A DNA stretch of 64,000 nucleotides, taken from Streptomyces sp. NBC_01750 (GTDB taxonomy: Bacteria > Actinomycetota > Actinomycetes > Streptomycetales > Streptomycetaceae). A program made the position numbers and the translations under genes. The first letter of the stretch is position 1. Each line of letters begins with the position of its first letter. Shown here piece after piece: positions 40,732-49,327 of this stretch. Location of the stretch: positions 8,558,001 to 8,622,000 of the forward strand of contig NZ_CP109137.1 of the NCBI RefSeq assembly GCF_035918095.1, read 5' to 3'. The notes under the pieces are model-generated. The model had not been told where the DNA came from, ran no database searches, and was given only the letters and a program-made list of their open reading frames with translations.

Positions 40732-41673
40732 GGGCCTGTTGCGAAAGTGCTGGTCAAAGCCATTCGTTGATGGCTGCGACCAGCACGGTGGCTTCGTAGC
40801 GGACGGCGAGTTTGTCGTACCTCGTTGCCACTGCGCGATGTCTCTTGAGGCGGTTGATGCCGCACTCGACCGCGTGGCGTTGTTTGTAGTCTTCCCTGTC
40901 GAACTTCGGTGGTCTGCCTCCGCGGGAGCCGAGGTTCTTGCGGTTGCGGATCTGGTCCGCCTTCTCCGGGATGGTGCAGGCGATCCGGCGTCCGTGCAGG
41001 TAGGCGCGGTTGGCGCGGGATCCGTAGGCCTTGTCGCCCCGGACCTTGTCAGGTCTGGTTCGCGGCCGTCCGGGGCCTGGACGGCGTACTCGGATCTTCT
41101 CCAGGACCGGGCGGAAGTAGGGACTGTCGTGCCGGTGGCCGGCGGTGATGAGCAGTGACAGTGGTTTCTGTCCCTGCTCGGTGGCGAGGTGGATTTTCGT
41201 AGTCAGACCGCCGCGGGAACGTCCGAGGGCGTGGTCGTCGGGCTCGGTGACGAAGCCGCCGGGCGGTTCCTTTTGAAGGTCCCCTTTTTACGTGCCCCGG
41301 CGGCGTGCTGATGAGCACGGCAGACCGTGGAGTCCACGCTGACGTCCCACGTGATCAGGCCCTTCGCATCGGCATCGGCCTGCAGTTGCTCCAGAATCCG
41401 GTGCCAGGTGCCGTTACGCTGCCACCGGCGGAACAGGTCGTAGACCCGGTCCCACGGCCCGTACCGCTCGGGCACATCCCGCCACGGCGTTCCCGCCCGC
41501 GTCCGCCACCGTATGCCGTCTATAAGCTGCCGCCTGGTCCAAACCGGCGGCCTCCCGGCCTTCTTGCCCATCGGCAGCAGCGGCTCCAGCCGCGACCACT
41601 GTGCATCTGTCAGATCTCCACGCGCCACAACGCATGATCATCACCGATCAAGATCCACTTTCGCAACAGACCC
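40732..41673 (-). mobile_element. IS5-family element
   Basis: Inverted repeats GGGCCTGTTGCGAAAGT (40732-40748 side) and the complement with one mismatch ending at 41673, flanked by TA (40730-40731 and 41674-41675). It abuts the CTAG duplication of the IS701 element, so one of them targeted the other's end. Confidence 0.85.
40754..41628 (-). CDS. IS5 transposase, two frames with likely -1 frameshift
   Basis: Frame 1 from about 41628 ([20 protein letters not shown], then [19 protein letters not shown]) carries the first catalytic Asp. Frame 2 continues from [20 protein letters not shown] through [20 protein letters not shown] and [16 protein letters not shown] (second Asp) to [20 protein letters not shown] (Glu) and AAINEWL. 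The frames meet at GTAAAAAGGGG near 41285-41290; reading through requires a -1 shift, as used by the two-ORF IS5/IS427 group. The rest of both frames is intact, so programmed frameshifting is more likely than decay. Confidence 0.8.
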
Positions 41674-41675
41674 TA

Positions 41676-42100
41676 GGTAGAGGTTCGTGCCAGGGCCGAC
41701 GTCGATGCCGCGGGCCCCGGCCACCGCGGGGACCGGGGCCGCCTACTTGCTACGGCCACGCCGCGGCCCGGGAACCTCGGGACCCTGGCGGGGAGCTGCC
41801 CGGTGGTGCCCGGAGCTGGTGCTGCGGATGGCCTCTGCTGCGGAGTCGGCGCCTTGGCATGGGTGGTGCTGCGGGCGCGTGCGGCTTTCGGCGAGGGTCG
41901 CAATGGGAAGGTCCGCCGCCCGGCAACGTGGTCGAACAGAGGCCGTGCCTGCTCCTCTATACGTGCGAAGGGCTGGCCATTCGCCGCCGGGCCCGTGGCT
42001 GGCTTCGCGCAGCCGCAGAAGTCACGGGCGTGCCGCTGAGTGGACGGCTGTGGCGGGTGTCACTATCTCTTCGATCTGATCACTCCTGAAAGCACTGACG
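41676..42100. other. Gene-free stretch before YVTN gene
   Basis: About 425 bp. Frames of up to 160 codons cross it without recognisable domains. Probably old flanking DNA between insertion events. Confidence 0.35.
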
Positions 42101-42122
42101 CAGTTCCGATACTTCGGAACTG
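42101..42122 (+). promoter_or_regulatory. Hairpin/operator upstream of YVTN gene
   Basis: Perfect 9-bp inverted repeat CAGTTCCGA-TACT-TCGGAACTG ending 4 bases before the GGGAGGA ribosome binding site (42126-42132) of the gene at 42137. As RNA it would be a stable tetraloop hairpin next to the ribosome binding site; as DNA it is a symmetric operator. Confidence 0.55.
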
Positions 42123-42136
42123 CTTGGGAGGAATAC

Positions 42137-43657
42137 GTGACAACCAGTCATACCGAGATGAGGGACGGCATGTCCCCCGTGACACCGGCTCCCTGCGCGG
42201 GTCGTCGGCGGCGGTGGGGTGGGCTGATGCGGGCGCTGGTAGCCGGTCTGGTCCTGGTGGCAGGACTGGCGCTGCCCGTAGTGGCCCCGCAGCCTGCCCA
42301 TGCCGTGCCGCCGGGCACCTACGCCTACGTCGCCAACAGCGTCAGCGACAACGTGTCGGTGATCGATACCACAACCGACACGGTGGTCGCCACCATCCCC
42401 GTCGGCGACCTCCCGCGCGCGGTGGCGGTCACCCCGGATGGCACCCGCGTCTACGTCACCAACCGAAACGGCGACACTGTGTCGGTGATCGATACCGCCA
42501 CCGACACGGTCATCGCCACCATCCCCGTCGGCGACGACCCTGTCGGGGTGGCGATCACCCCGGACGGCACCCGCGCCTACGTCACCAACCAAATCAGCGA
42601 CACTGTGTCGGTGATCGATACCGCCACCAACACGGTGGTCACCACCATCCCCGTCGGCGACCGCCCGTTCGGGGTGGCCATCACCCCGGACGGCACCCGC
42701 GCCTACGTCACCAACGCCAACGACGGCACGGTGTCGGTGATCGACACCGCCACCAACACGGTGGTGGACACGGTCCCCGTCGGCACCGTCCCTCTCGATG
42801 TGGCGATCACCCCGGACGGCACCCGCGCCTACGTCGTCAACCGAAACACCAATAATGTGTCGGTGATCGATACCGCCACCAACACGGTCATCACCACCAT
42901 CCCCGTCGGCAACGTTCCGCAAGAGGTGGCGATCACCCCGGACGGCACCCGCGCCTACGTCACCAACACTTCATCCGACACCGTTTCGGTGATCGACACC
43001 GCCACCAACACGGTCATCACCACCATCCCCGTCGTCGACAACCCCATCGGGGTGGCGATCACCCCGGACGGCACCCGCGCCTACGTCACCGGCCAAACCA
43101 GCGCCGATGTGTCAGTGATCGACACCGCCACCAACACGGTGGTGGACACGGTCCCCGTCGGCACCGAGCCGACAGGGGTGGCGATCGCGGTCGTGGCCGC
43201 TCCGACAGCGCCGGCGTTCACGCTGCTGAAGACCGTCGGCGGGACGTTCGTCGCCGGCGGCCAGGGCACGTACACGCTGACCGTGACCAACAGCGGTGAC
43301 GCGGCCACCGACGGCACCACGGTCACCCTCACCGACACCCTTCCCACCGGCCTCACGGCGGTCAGCTTGTCGGGTACCGGCTGGACCTGCGTCGTCGCCA
43401 CCCTCACCTGCACCCGGACCGGCGCCCTCGACCCCGGTGAGAGCTACCCGCCGATCACTCTCACAGTCAACATCGCCCCCAACGCGCCGAGGCAGGTCAC
43501 GAACACCGCCACGGTCACGGGAGGCGGCGCCACCGCCACCAGCACCGCCACCGCGACCACCAACGTCAAGCGCGCCGAGCCCAAGCCGGCCCCCAAGCCC
43601 AAGCCGCCGCACGGCCGCCCCGACCACGGCCACCGTCCCGGCCCACACCAGCAGTAG
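42137..43657 (+). CDS. Secreted YVTN beta-propeller protein with DUF11 domain
   Basis: 506 residues. GTG at 42137 after GGGAGGA. Signal peptide with twin-Arg-like RRRRWGGLMRALVAGLVLVA and cleavage after AHA. Residues 60-350 are seven near-identical 42-residue blades (ITPDGTRAYVTN, DTVSVIDTATNTV, TIPVGD), a YVTN-type propeller. Residues 355-470 are a DUF11 Ig-like domain (FTLLKTVGGTFVAGGQGTYT, TDTLPTGLTAVSLSGTGWTC). C-terminus is Pro/Lys/His-rich (KPAPKPKPPHGRPDHGHRPG) without sortase motif. Likely a surface-associated or secreted adhesion/interaction protein. Only non-transposon gene inside the IS region; strong terminator follows. Confidence 0.9.
   Translation: MTTSHTEMRDGMSPVTPAPCAGRRRRWGGLMRALVAGLVLVAGLALPVVAPQPAHAVPPGTYAYVANSVSDNVSVIDTTTDTVVATIPVGDLPRAVAVTPDGTRVYVTNRNGDTVSVIDTATDTVIATIPVGDDPVGVAITPDGTRAYVTNQISDTVSVIDTATNTVVTTIPVGDRPFGVAITPDGTRAYVTNANDGTVSVIDTATNTVVDTVPVGTVPLDVAITPDGTRAYVVNRNTNNVSVIDTATNTVITTIPVGNVPQEVAITPDGTRAYVTNTSSDTVSVIDTATNTVITTIPVVDNPIGVAITPDGTRAYVTGQTSADVSVIDTATNTVVDTVPVGTEPTGVAIAVVAAPTAPAFTLLKTVGGTFVAGGQGTYTLTVTNSGDAATDGTTVTLTDTLPTGLTAVSLSGTGWTCVVATLTCTRTGALDPGESYPPITLTVNIAPNAPRQVTNTATVTGGGATATSTATATTNVKRAEPKPAPKPKPPHGRPDHGHRPGPHQQ
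42310..43190 (+). repeat. 126-bp tandem repeats inside the YVTN gene
   Basis: Seven copies of a 126-bp unit (one propeller blade each), with long identical cores such as GGTGTCGGTGATCGACACCG variants and ATCACCCCGGACGGCACCCG. DNA identity is high enough to allow slippage or recombination and change of blade number. Confidence 0.85.
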
Positions 43658-43673
43658 CACGTGAGCCGCACGA

Positions 43674-43704
43674 CGAACGCCCCGGCCACTGGCCGGGGCG
43701 TTCG
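43674..43704 (+). terminator. Terminator after YVTN gene
   Basis: Perfect 15-bp inverted repeat starting CGAACGCCCCGGCCA at 43674 and ending at 43704, single-base centre, 17 bp after the stop. Confidence 0.88.
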
Positions 43705-43993
43705 CGTGCGGCCACGTGGGCCCACGGGGCAACCGGGGCGATCAACCACCCCCTGTCGGTCCTGGAAACTCGGACGTATCGTATGATCCTTCTTTAGGTG
43801 GCCGGCGGGTGCTTGGGGAGCGCTCTCCCCCGGACATCCGCCGCCCTTGCGTACCGGACCGAACCCTGCCGCCCCTGTACCCCGGCTACTGCGCCGTTGC
43901 CTGCGGTGCTGTCCACTCCAGTCCGAGTCCGGCACGAGCTCCTGGCCGACTTCTACACCAGACCGGACACCGCGACGCTCCCGTATCTGAGGT
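43705..43993. other. Gene-free stretch
   Basis: 289 bp between the YVTN terminator and the ISL3 remnant; no supported feature. Confidence 0.3.
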
Positions 43994-44223
43994 GACCCGG
44001 ACGATTTTGCCCTGCGCCGGCGGCACCGCTATGCCACCGTGGTGATCGACGCCGAGACCCATGAGCGGATCGACGTGCTGCTGGACCGCACGGCCGACAC
44101 GCTGGAAGCGTGGCTGCGCGACGGTCCGGGCGTCGAGGACGTGTGCCGCGACGGCTCAGCCACGTACGCCGAGGCCATCCGCAGCGCTCTGCCCGACGCG
44201 GTGCAGGTCGCCGACCGGTGGCA
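43994..44223 (+). pseudogene. ISL3-family transposase fragment
   Basis: Reads [40 protein letters not shown] and [20 protein letters not shown] with QVADRW at the end, the central catalytic part of ISL3 transposases (Asp of VDDFA and of CRDGS). Both ends are missing. The match stops after GACCGGTGGCA, exactly where GTGCGCC begins (44224). Confidence 0.75.
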
Positions 44224-44494
44224 GTGCGCCATGAGGCGCCTTGTCGTACCCCCGATTCAGTCGGGATGAACTTGGAGGGAGGTTCTTGGGTCCAATGGCT
44301 TACCTAATCCGGAAAGGGTGATGGGGCCGCAGCATGCCAGGAAAGCGATAACCGGGCTCAGGTATCGGAGACGGGGTATCGCGGGACCCGCGTGACACGG
44401 TGAAAGCTGGATTGCCTGAACCCTAATTCCCAGAAGACTGAAGGTCGAGTCCGTCGGAAAGATACCTGACGCCGACGCCGCACCCTGCGACGGC
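44224..44494 (+). ncRNA. Possible group II intron 5' fragment
   Basis: Begins GTGCG, the conserved 5' end of group II introns, at the point where the ISL3 coding match stops. It is non-coding and RNA-like: GGCGCC palindrome, CCCGA-TTCAG-TCGGG hairpin, GGTGAAAGC and GGAAAG elements. It ends at the TTA target site of the IS5 nest (44495). No reverse transcriptase is in the window. Tentative. Confidence 0.3.
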
Positions 44495-44530
44495 TTAGAC
44501 CGTGTCCTACTGGTGAGTTGGCAGTTGTTC

Positions 44531-44880
44531 TGGGCATGGGGAGTGGACGGTGGGGATGGATCGTTCCGGAGGGGCTATGGGAGATCGCCAGGCCGTTGTT
44601 GCCGCCGGCGCGCGTGCGGCCGCAGGGCGGCGGCGTCCCGAACATCGATGACGAGGCGGTCTTCGCCGCGATCATCTACGTACTGGTCAGCGGCTGTGCC
44701 TGGCGGGCCTTGCCTCCTTGCTTTGGAGCGTCGAAGTCGACCGTGCATCGCCGGTTTGCCATCTGGTCCCGTGCGGGGGTCTGGGGCAGCTGCACCAGAA
44801 GATCCTCCAACTCCTGGACGAACAGGACTTGATCGACCTCTCTCGCGCTGTCCTCGACTCCGCCCATGTCCGCGCTAAAA
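44531..44880 (+). pseudogene. IS5 transposase, N-terminal part (outer element)
   Basis: GSGRWGWIVPEGLWEIARPL, VFAAIIYVLVSGCAWRALPP and STVHRRFAIWSRAGVWG, then one frame over QLHQKILQLLDEQDLIDLSR and LDSAHVRAKK with the first catalytic Asp. Frame break near 44785 in a G run; interrupted at 44880 by the IS110 element. Confidence 0.8.
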
Positions 44881-44900
44881 AGGTGCCTCTATGGCTTTCG

Positions 44901-46095
44901 TCAAGTCGTAGCTGGCGTAGGTGGTTGGTAGAAGGTGCCGTCGCGGAGCATGGCGAAGAGGACGTCGATGCGGCGTCGCGCCAGTGCGGTGAGGGCGGCG
45001 ATGTGGTGTTTCCCCTCGCGGCGTTTGCGGTCGTAGTAGGCGCGTGACTCGGGTTGGGACAGCGAGGCGAACGCGGCAAGGTAGAAGGCCCGTTTGAGTT
45101 GTTTGTTGCCGCGTCGCGAGGGGTGTTCGCCGCGGATGGAGGAGCCGGAGTTTCTGGTCACGGGTGCCAGGCCGGCGTAGGCGGCGAGTTGTCCTGCGGT
45201 GGCGAAGCCGCTGCCGTCACCGACGTCGATGAGGATGCGGGCTGCGGTCCTGACCCCGATGCCGGGCATGGAGATCAGGACCTGGGAAAGAGGGTGGGCC
45301 TCCAGGAGTTCCGCAATCCTTGCGGCAAGGATTTTGCGCTGGTCAAGAACGGACTGGAGGGAACTGGCGAGGCTGGGGACGATGAGCGCGGCTGCGTCAG
45401 TGCCCGGGACGACGACGGTCTGTTCGTCGAGTGCGGTGAAGATGTCTTCGACCAGCCGCTCTGCCATCCGCGGTGCCTTCGGACGTATCAGGGTGACCAG
45501 CCGTCGCCTTCCCGCTTTGCGGATCTGGGCCGGGGAGCCGAACTGGTCCAGCAGCCTGAGCACAGCCGGGTGCTGGATACGCGGGCTCAGGACTCGTTCC
45601 AGGGACGGATGGATCTGGGTGAGCAGGCCGCGGAGCCGGTTGGCGATCCGGGTGGACTCGCCCGCGAGGTCGTCGTCGAACCCCGCGATCATGGCCAGCT
45701 CGGCGACCGTCTCGTCAGCGGGATCGATAGTCCGCAAGGTGTGGGGCATCGCTCTGGCGGCATCCGCGATGACGAACGCGTCGCGGGCATCGGTCTTGGC
45801 CTCGCCGGGATACAGATCGGCGATTCGCCGCATCGTCAGCCCGGGGAGGTATGCGACTTGGCAGTCTGCCTGCTGGGCGACCGCCAGGGGCAGGGCTCCG
45901 ATGGAGGCCGGCTGGTCGACGACCATTTCCGTGCCTGGCCCGCAGTTTCTCGAACAGCTCCCGCAGCTTCGGCTCGCTGTTGGGCAGCGGCTTGTCGAAC
46001 ACCATCTTCCCGGCGCGGGTGAGGGCGGTGGCGTGGTGCTCACCCTTGCCGACATCCAGGCCAAGATAGACACCTATAACGGTTTCGTCCGTCAC
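44901..46095 (-). pseudogene. IS110-family transposase, frameshifted
   Basis: Starts at ATG 46095 (MTDETVIGVYLGLDVGKGEH, with RuvC-like Asp of the DEDD domain), then breaks near 45935 (RELFEKLRA) and continues one frame over (VVDQPASIGALPLAVAQQAD). The rest is complete to 44901: KTDARDAFVIADAARAMPHT, GFDDDLAGESTRIANRLRGL, and the C-terminal SMPGIGVRTAARILIDVGDG plus YAGLAPVTRNSGSSIRGEHP with the catalytic Ser. Inserted in the IS5 fragment after 44880. One indel separates it from function. Confidence 0.85.
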
Positions 46096-46211
46096 GCCCG
46101 TCGCTCCAGTGCTCGCGCTTTCCCGGCCTCACCTGCGGCATCAGCGTGCCGGCATCCACGTTACGAAGAGACTGCCTCGCCCCTGTCAGGGGATCGGCGC
46201 TCGTGCCTCTA

Positions 46212-47356
46212 CTGACCTTGCTGGCGTGATGTCGCGGGGGTGACAAGCTGTGGTTGCCGCAGTAGGCCGGTCATATGAGGTATCCGCAAGGGGGCGGGCT
46301 GACCGCGGAGCGACGAGAGTTTCGCGAGCACATCCGGATGCAGGCGGCCGAGTTATTCGCCCTGGGACACGACAATGCCATAGTCGCCAAGCAGTTACGT
46401 GTCAGCCTGCGGTCGATACAACGATGGCACCAGGCATGGGAGCACGGCGGAGCGTCAGCTTTGGAGTCGAAGGGTCCGGCGTCCAGGCCCAGGCTGAGCG
46501 AGGCACTGTTTGAGGTGCTCGAGCAGGAGCTGGCCAAGGGGCCTGCAGCGCACGGCTGGCCGGATCAGACCTGGACGCTGGCGCGGATCAAGACGCTGAT
46601 CGGGCGCCGGTTCCACAAGAGCATGACGCTGTCAGCCATCGCGCAGTTGCTGCACCGGCACGGCTTCAGGCACCAGGTCCCCGCCCGCCGTGCGGTGGAG
46701 CGCAACGAGGAAGTCGTCACCGGCTGGGTGAAGGAGACCTGGCCCCAGGTGGCAACGCCGTGGCGGCGCTCGGGGCCTGGTTGTGCTTCGAAGACGAGGC
46801 CGGGTTCTCGATGACGCCGCCCACCGTCCGCACCTGGGCCAGGCGCGGACACACACCTGTCATTCGGGTGCGGGGACGCTCCCAGCGCCGTTTCTCCATC
46901 GCCGCTCTGGTCTGCTACAAGCAGGGTGAACGCTCACGCCTGATCTATCGGCCCAAGCGGCACGCCGATCACAAGCGGGGCGGCAGACGCAGCTTCGCCT
47001 GGACCGATTACCGCGACCTGCTGACCGCCGCCCACGAACAACTCGGCGCGCCGATCGTACTCATATGGGACAACTTGAACGTGCACAAAGACGCCCGGCT
47101 GCGGGAGTTCATCGACACCCACGACTGGATCACCTGCTACTTCCTGCCGGCCTACGCACCGGACCTCAACCCTGTCGAGGGCATCTGGTCACTGCTGCGA
47201 CGCAGCAGCCAGGCCAACACCGCTTTCACCGACCCTGACCACCTGATGCGCGTTCTTCGGCAGGGCCTCCGCGAGATCCAGTACCGCAGCAACCTCGTCG
47301 ATGGATGCCTCGCTGAAACCGGCCTCACCTTGACGACATCACGCCAGCAAGTTCAG
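46212..47356 (+). mobile_element. IS630-family element
   Basis: 23-bp terminal inverted repeats beginning CTGACCTTGCTGGCGTGATG at 46212 and matching, with one mismatch, the complement of 47334-47356. Flanked by TA on both sides (46210-46211, 47357-47358), the IS630 target duplication. Transposase inside is split by one frame change. Confidence 0.88.
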
Positions 47357-47359
47357 TAA
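46275..47359 (+). pseudogene. IS630 transposase in two frames
   Basis: First frame 46275-about 46755: helix-turn-helix part (AELFALGHDNAIVAKQLRVS, SIQRWHQAWEHGGASAL, HKSMTLSAIAQLLHRHGFRH). Second frame to 47359: DDE domain with WLCFEDEAGFSMTPP, IVLIWDNLNVHKDARL and LPAYAPDLNPVEGIWSLLR, so all three acidic residues are present. The frames meet near 46755 (CAACGCCGTGGCGG), off by one base. Either decay or frameshifting; single-frame IS630 genes are usual, so decay is preferred. Confidence 0.85.
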
Positions 47360-47751
47360 TCAGCGGTCTGCCAATGCCTTCGACCACCGACGACACCACC
47401 TTTTCGATCATCTCGACTGGGGGCTCAAGTCATACCGGGGCCGAAGACCGTGAGCCTCATTGCGAGGCCACGAAGAAGGTAATTGTGATAGTCGACCTGC
47501 GGCCCGGGTTGGGCTGCTGTCAGGCTGGCGCTGACGTTCCGGTATGACCCGCAAGGTAATTGGCGGCTCGTCAGAGCCTGCCGTGCCCCCGAGATGTCTG
47601 CCGGACGTCGGCGTCGGCCTGGCCCACCCCGTTGGCTTGATCAGCAGCTTGTCCGCCGTTTCGACGTAACTCATCACAGATATGCCACGCGGTGACTCCA
47701 CCCAGGTCGGCGCCGACCACGGTCGTCCAGCCTTCGAAGGAGAACAACCGC
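47360..47751 (+). ncRNA. Non-coding leader of IS110 copy 2, candidate bridge RNA region
   Basis: 392 bp with no ORF of value, upstream of the IS110 recombinase gene. In the IS110 group the left-end non-coding region encodes the bridge RNA that specifies target and donor. Stem-forming stretches exist, but loops were not assigned. Labelled by position and family knowledge only. Confidence 0.3.
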
Positions 47752-48510
47752 GTGACCATGCTCGCAGAACGAGTCGACGGCGTCATCGGCGTCGACACTC
47801 ACCGGGACACCCTCGCCGCCGCGGCTGTCAGCCCGATCGGTGCGGTCCTCGCCAGCACCGCGGCGATCAACCAGTTCAAGAGCCTGATCGTCTCCGCACC
47901 GGACGACCTGCGTGCCGAGCTGCGGAGACTAAAGCGTCCGGCCCAGATCAGCCGTTGTGCTCAGCTGAGAGACCGCCCGACGCAAGGCATCGAGCACCGG
48001 ATGACCGTCCGGGCCTTGCGGTCCACCGCCCAGCGTGTCCAGGCACTCCAAGCTGAGGCCAAGGAACTCGAGAATGAGATCCTCAACCTCGTACGTCAGA
48101 TGGCTCCAGAGCTGTTGGACCTGCAAGGGGGCGGCCCTATCACCGCAGCCCAGGTGCTGGTCAGCTGGTCGCACCCTGGCCGCTTCCGCTCCGAGGCTGC
48201 CTTCGCGTCCTTCGCCGGCGTCTCACCGATCCCGGCCTCTTCAGGACTCACGAACCGACACCGGATCAACCGCAGCGGTGACCGCCAGCTGAACCGGGCT
48301 CTCCACACGATCACGCTCATCCGCATGCAACTGGACCCGCTCACGAAGGCATACGTCGCGCGCCGGCTTGCCGAAGGTAAGACCTCTCGCGACGCACAAC
48401 GCTGCCTCAAACGAGCTGTCTGTCGCCAGTTGTTCAAGATCCTCGAACGCTCAGACCCCTCACCTGACGGCAACCACGACAACGCGCTCCAGCAGCTTGA
48501 CGCGACATAG
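47752..48510 (+). pseudogene. IS110-family recombinase with internal deletion
   Basis: About 250 residues from GTG 47752 (VTMLAERVDGVIGVDTHRDT). The N-terminal Asp of the DEDD domain is present, but after VLASTAAINQFKSLIVSAPD the gene jumps to LRRLKRPAQISRCAQLRDRP. This loses about 130 residues including the other RuvC-like acidic residues. The C-terminal Tnp20 part is kept (GGPITAAQVLVSWSHPGRFR, FASFAGVSPIPASSG with the Ser). Full-length members have about 400 residues. Not active. Different subgroup from the copy at 44901. Confidence 0.82.
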
Positions 48511-48634
48511 CAGCCTCGGGGCGAACTTGCAGGTCCGAGCCCGGTGGACCGGGGCAAGCCGGGTGCCAAGATGCATGTCCTGTCCGACGCGGACGGACTG
48601 CCCTTACGCGTCGGACTCTCCGCCGCAAGACGAC
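48511..48634 (+). pseudogene. IS5 transposase, middle part (outer element)
   Basis: Reads GPSPVDRGKPGAKMHVLSDA then DGLPLRVGLSAA, the central catalytic block of the same IS5 family as the piece at 44531. It is stranded between the deleted IS110 and the IS21 element. Confidence 0.78.
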
Positions 48635-48639
48635 GCCGC

Positions 48640-49327
48640 AGTGGTGGAGAAGGCGGTCGAGAATGGCGGTGGCGAGGACTTCATCGCCGAGTACCTGTCC
48701 CCATTCGCTGAAGGTCTTGTTCGATGTCAGGATGATCGAGCCCTTTTCATACCGCTTTGAGATCACCTGGAAGACCAGGTTGGCCTCGGCTCGCGCGAGG
48801 GGCTGGTAGCCGACTTCGTCGAGGACGAGGACCGCCGGCCGCAGGTAGCTGCCGAGTTTGCTGGTCAGGCGTCCGGCCGCTTCGGCGGCGGTGAGGTTGC
48901 GGACCATGTCGTCAAGGCTGGTGAAGTAGATCGAGTAGCCGGCCCGGCAGGCCGCGACAGCGAGGGCGACGGCGATGTGTGTCTTGCCCACCCCCGGCGG
49001 CCCCAGGAGTGCGGCGTTGGCCTTGGCCTCGACGAACGACAGGGTGGCGAGATCCTTGACCTTGCGGGGATCGAGGTCGGGCTGGAACGAAAAGTCGTAC
49101 TCATCGAGTGTCTTGTGGTGCGGCAGCTTGGAGAGCCGCAGCCCTTGGCGGAAGCGGCGGTCGTCACGGACGGCCAGCTCTTCGGACAGAACCAGGTCGA
49201 TGAAGTCGAGGTAGCCCATCTTGGCCTCGTCAGCCCGCTGAGCGTATTGAGTCAGGGCCTCGGCCAGGTGGGGCAGGCCCAGCTTGGCGGCCGTGCTGCG
49301 GATGCGGGTGGAGACCAGCTCGCTCAA
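48640..49327 (-). pseudogene. istB: IstB ATPase, C-terminally truncated
   Basis: ATG at 49327 overlaps the istA stop. Walker A LLGPPGVGKTHIAVALAVAA, Walker B RPAVLVLDEVGYQPLAR, sensor region SIILTSNKTFSEWG, and LATAILDRLLHHC, after which the family end (typically VVTINGPSYRLK) is replaced by unrelated frame running into the IS5 fragment. About 15-20 residues are lost; the open frame continues to 48434 by chance. The ATPase core is intact but function is doubtful. Confidence 0.82.
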
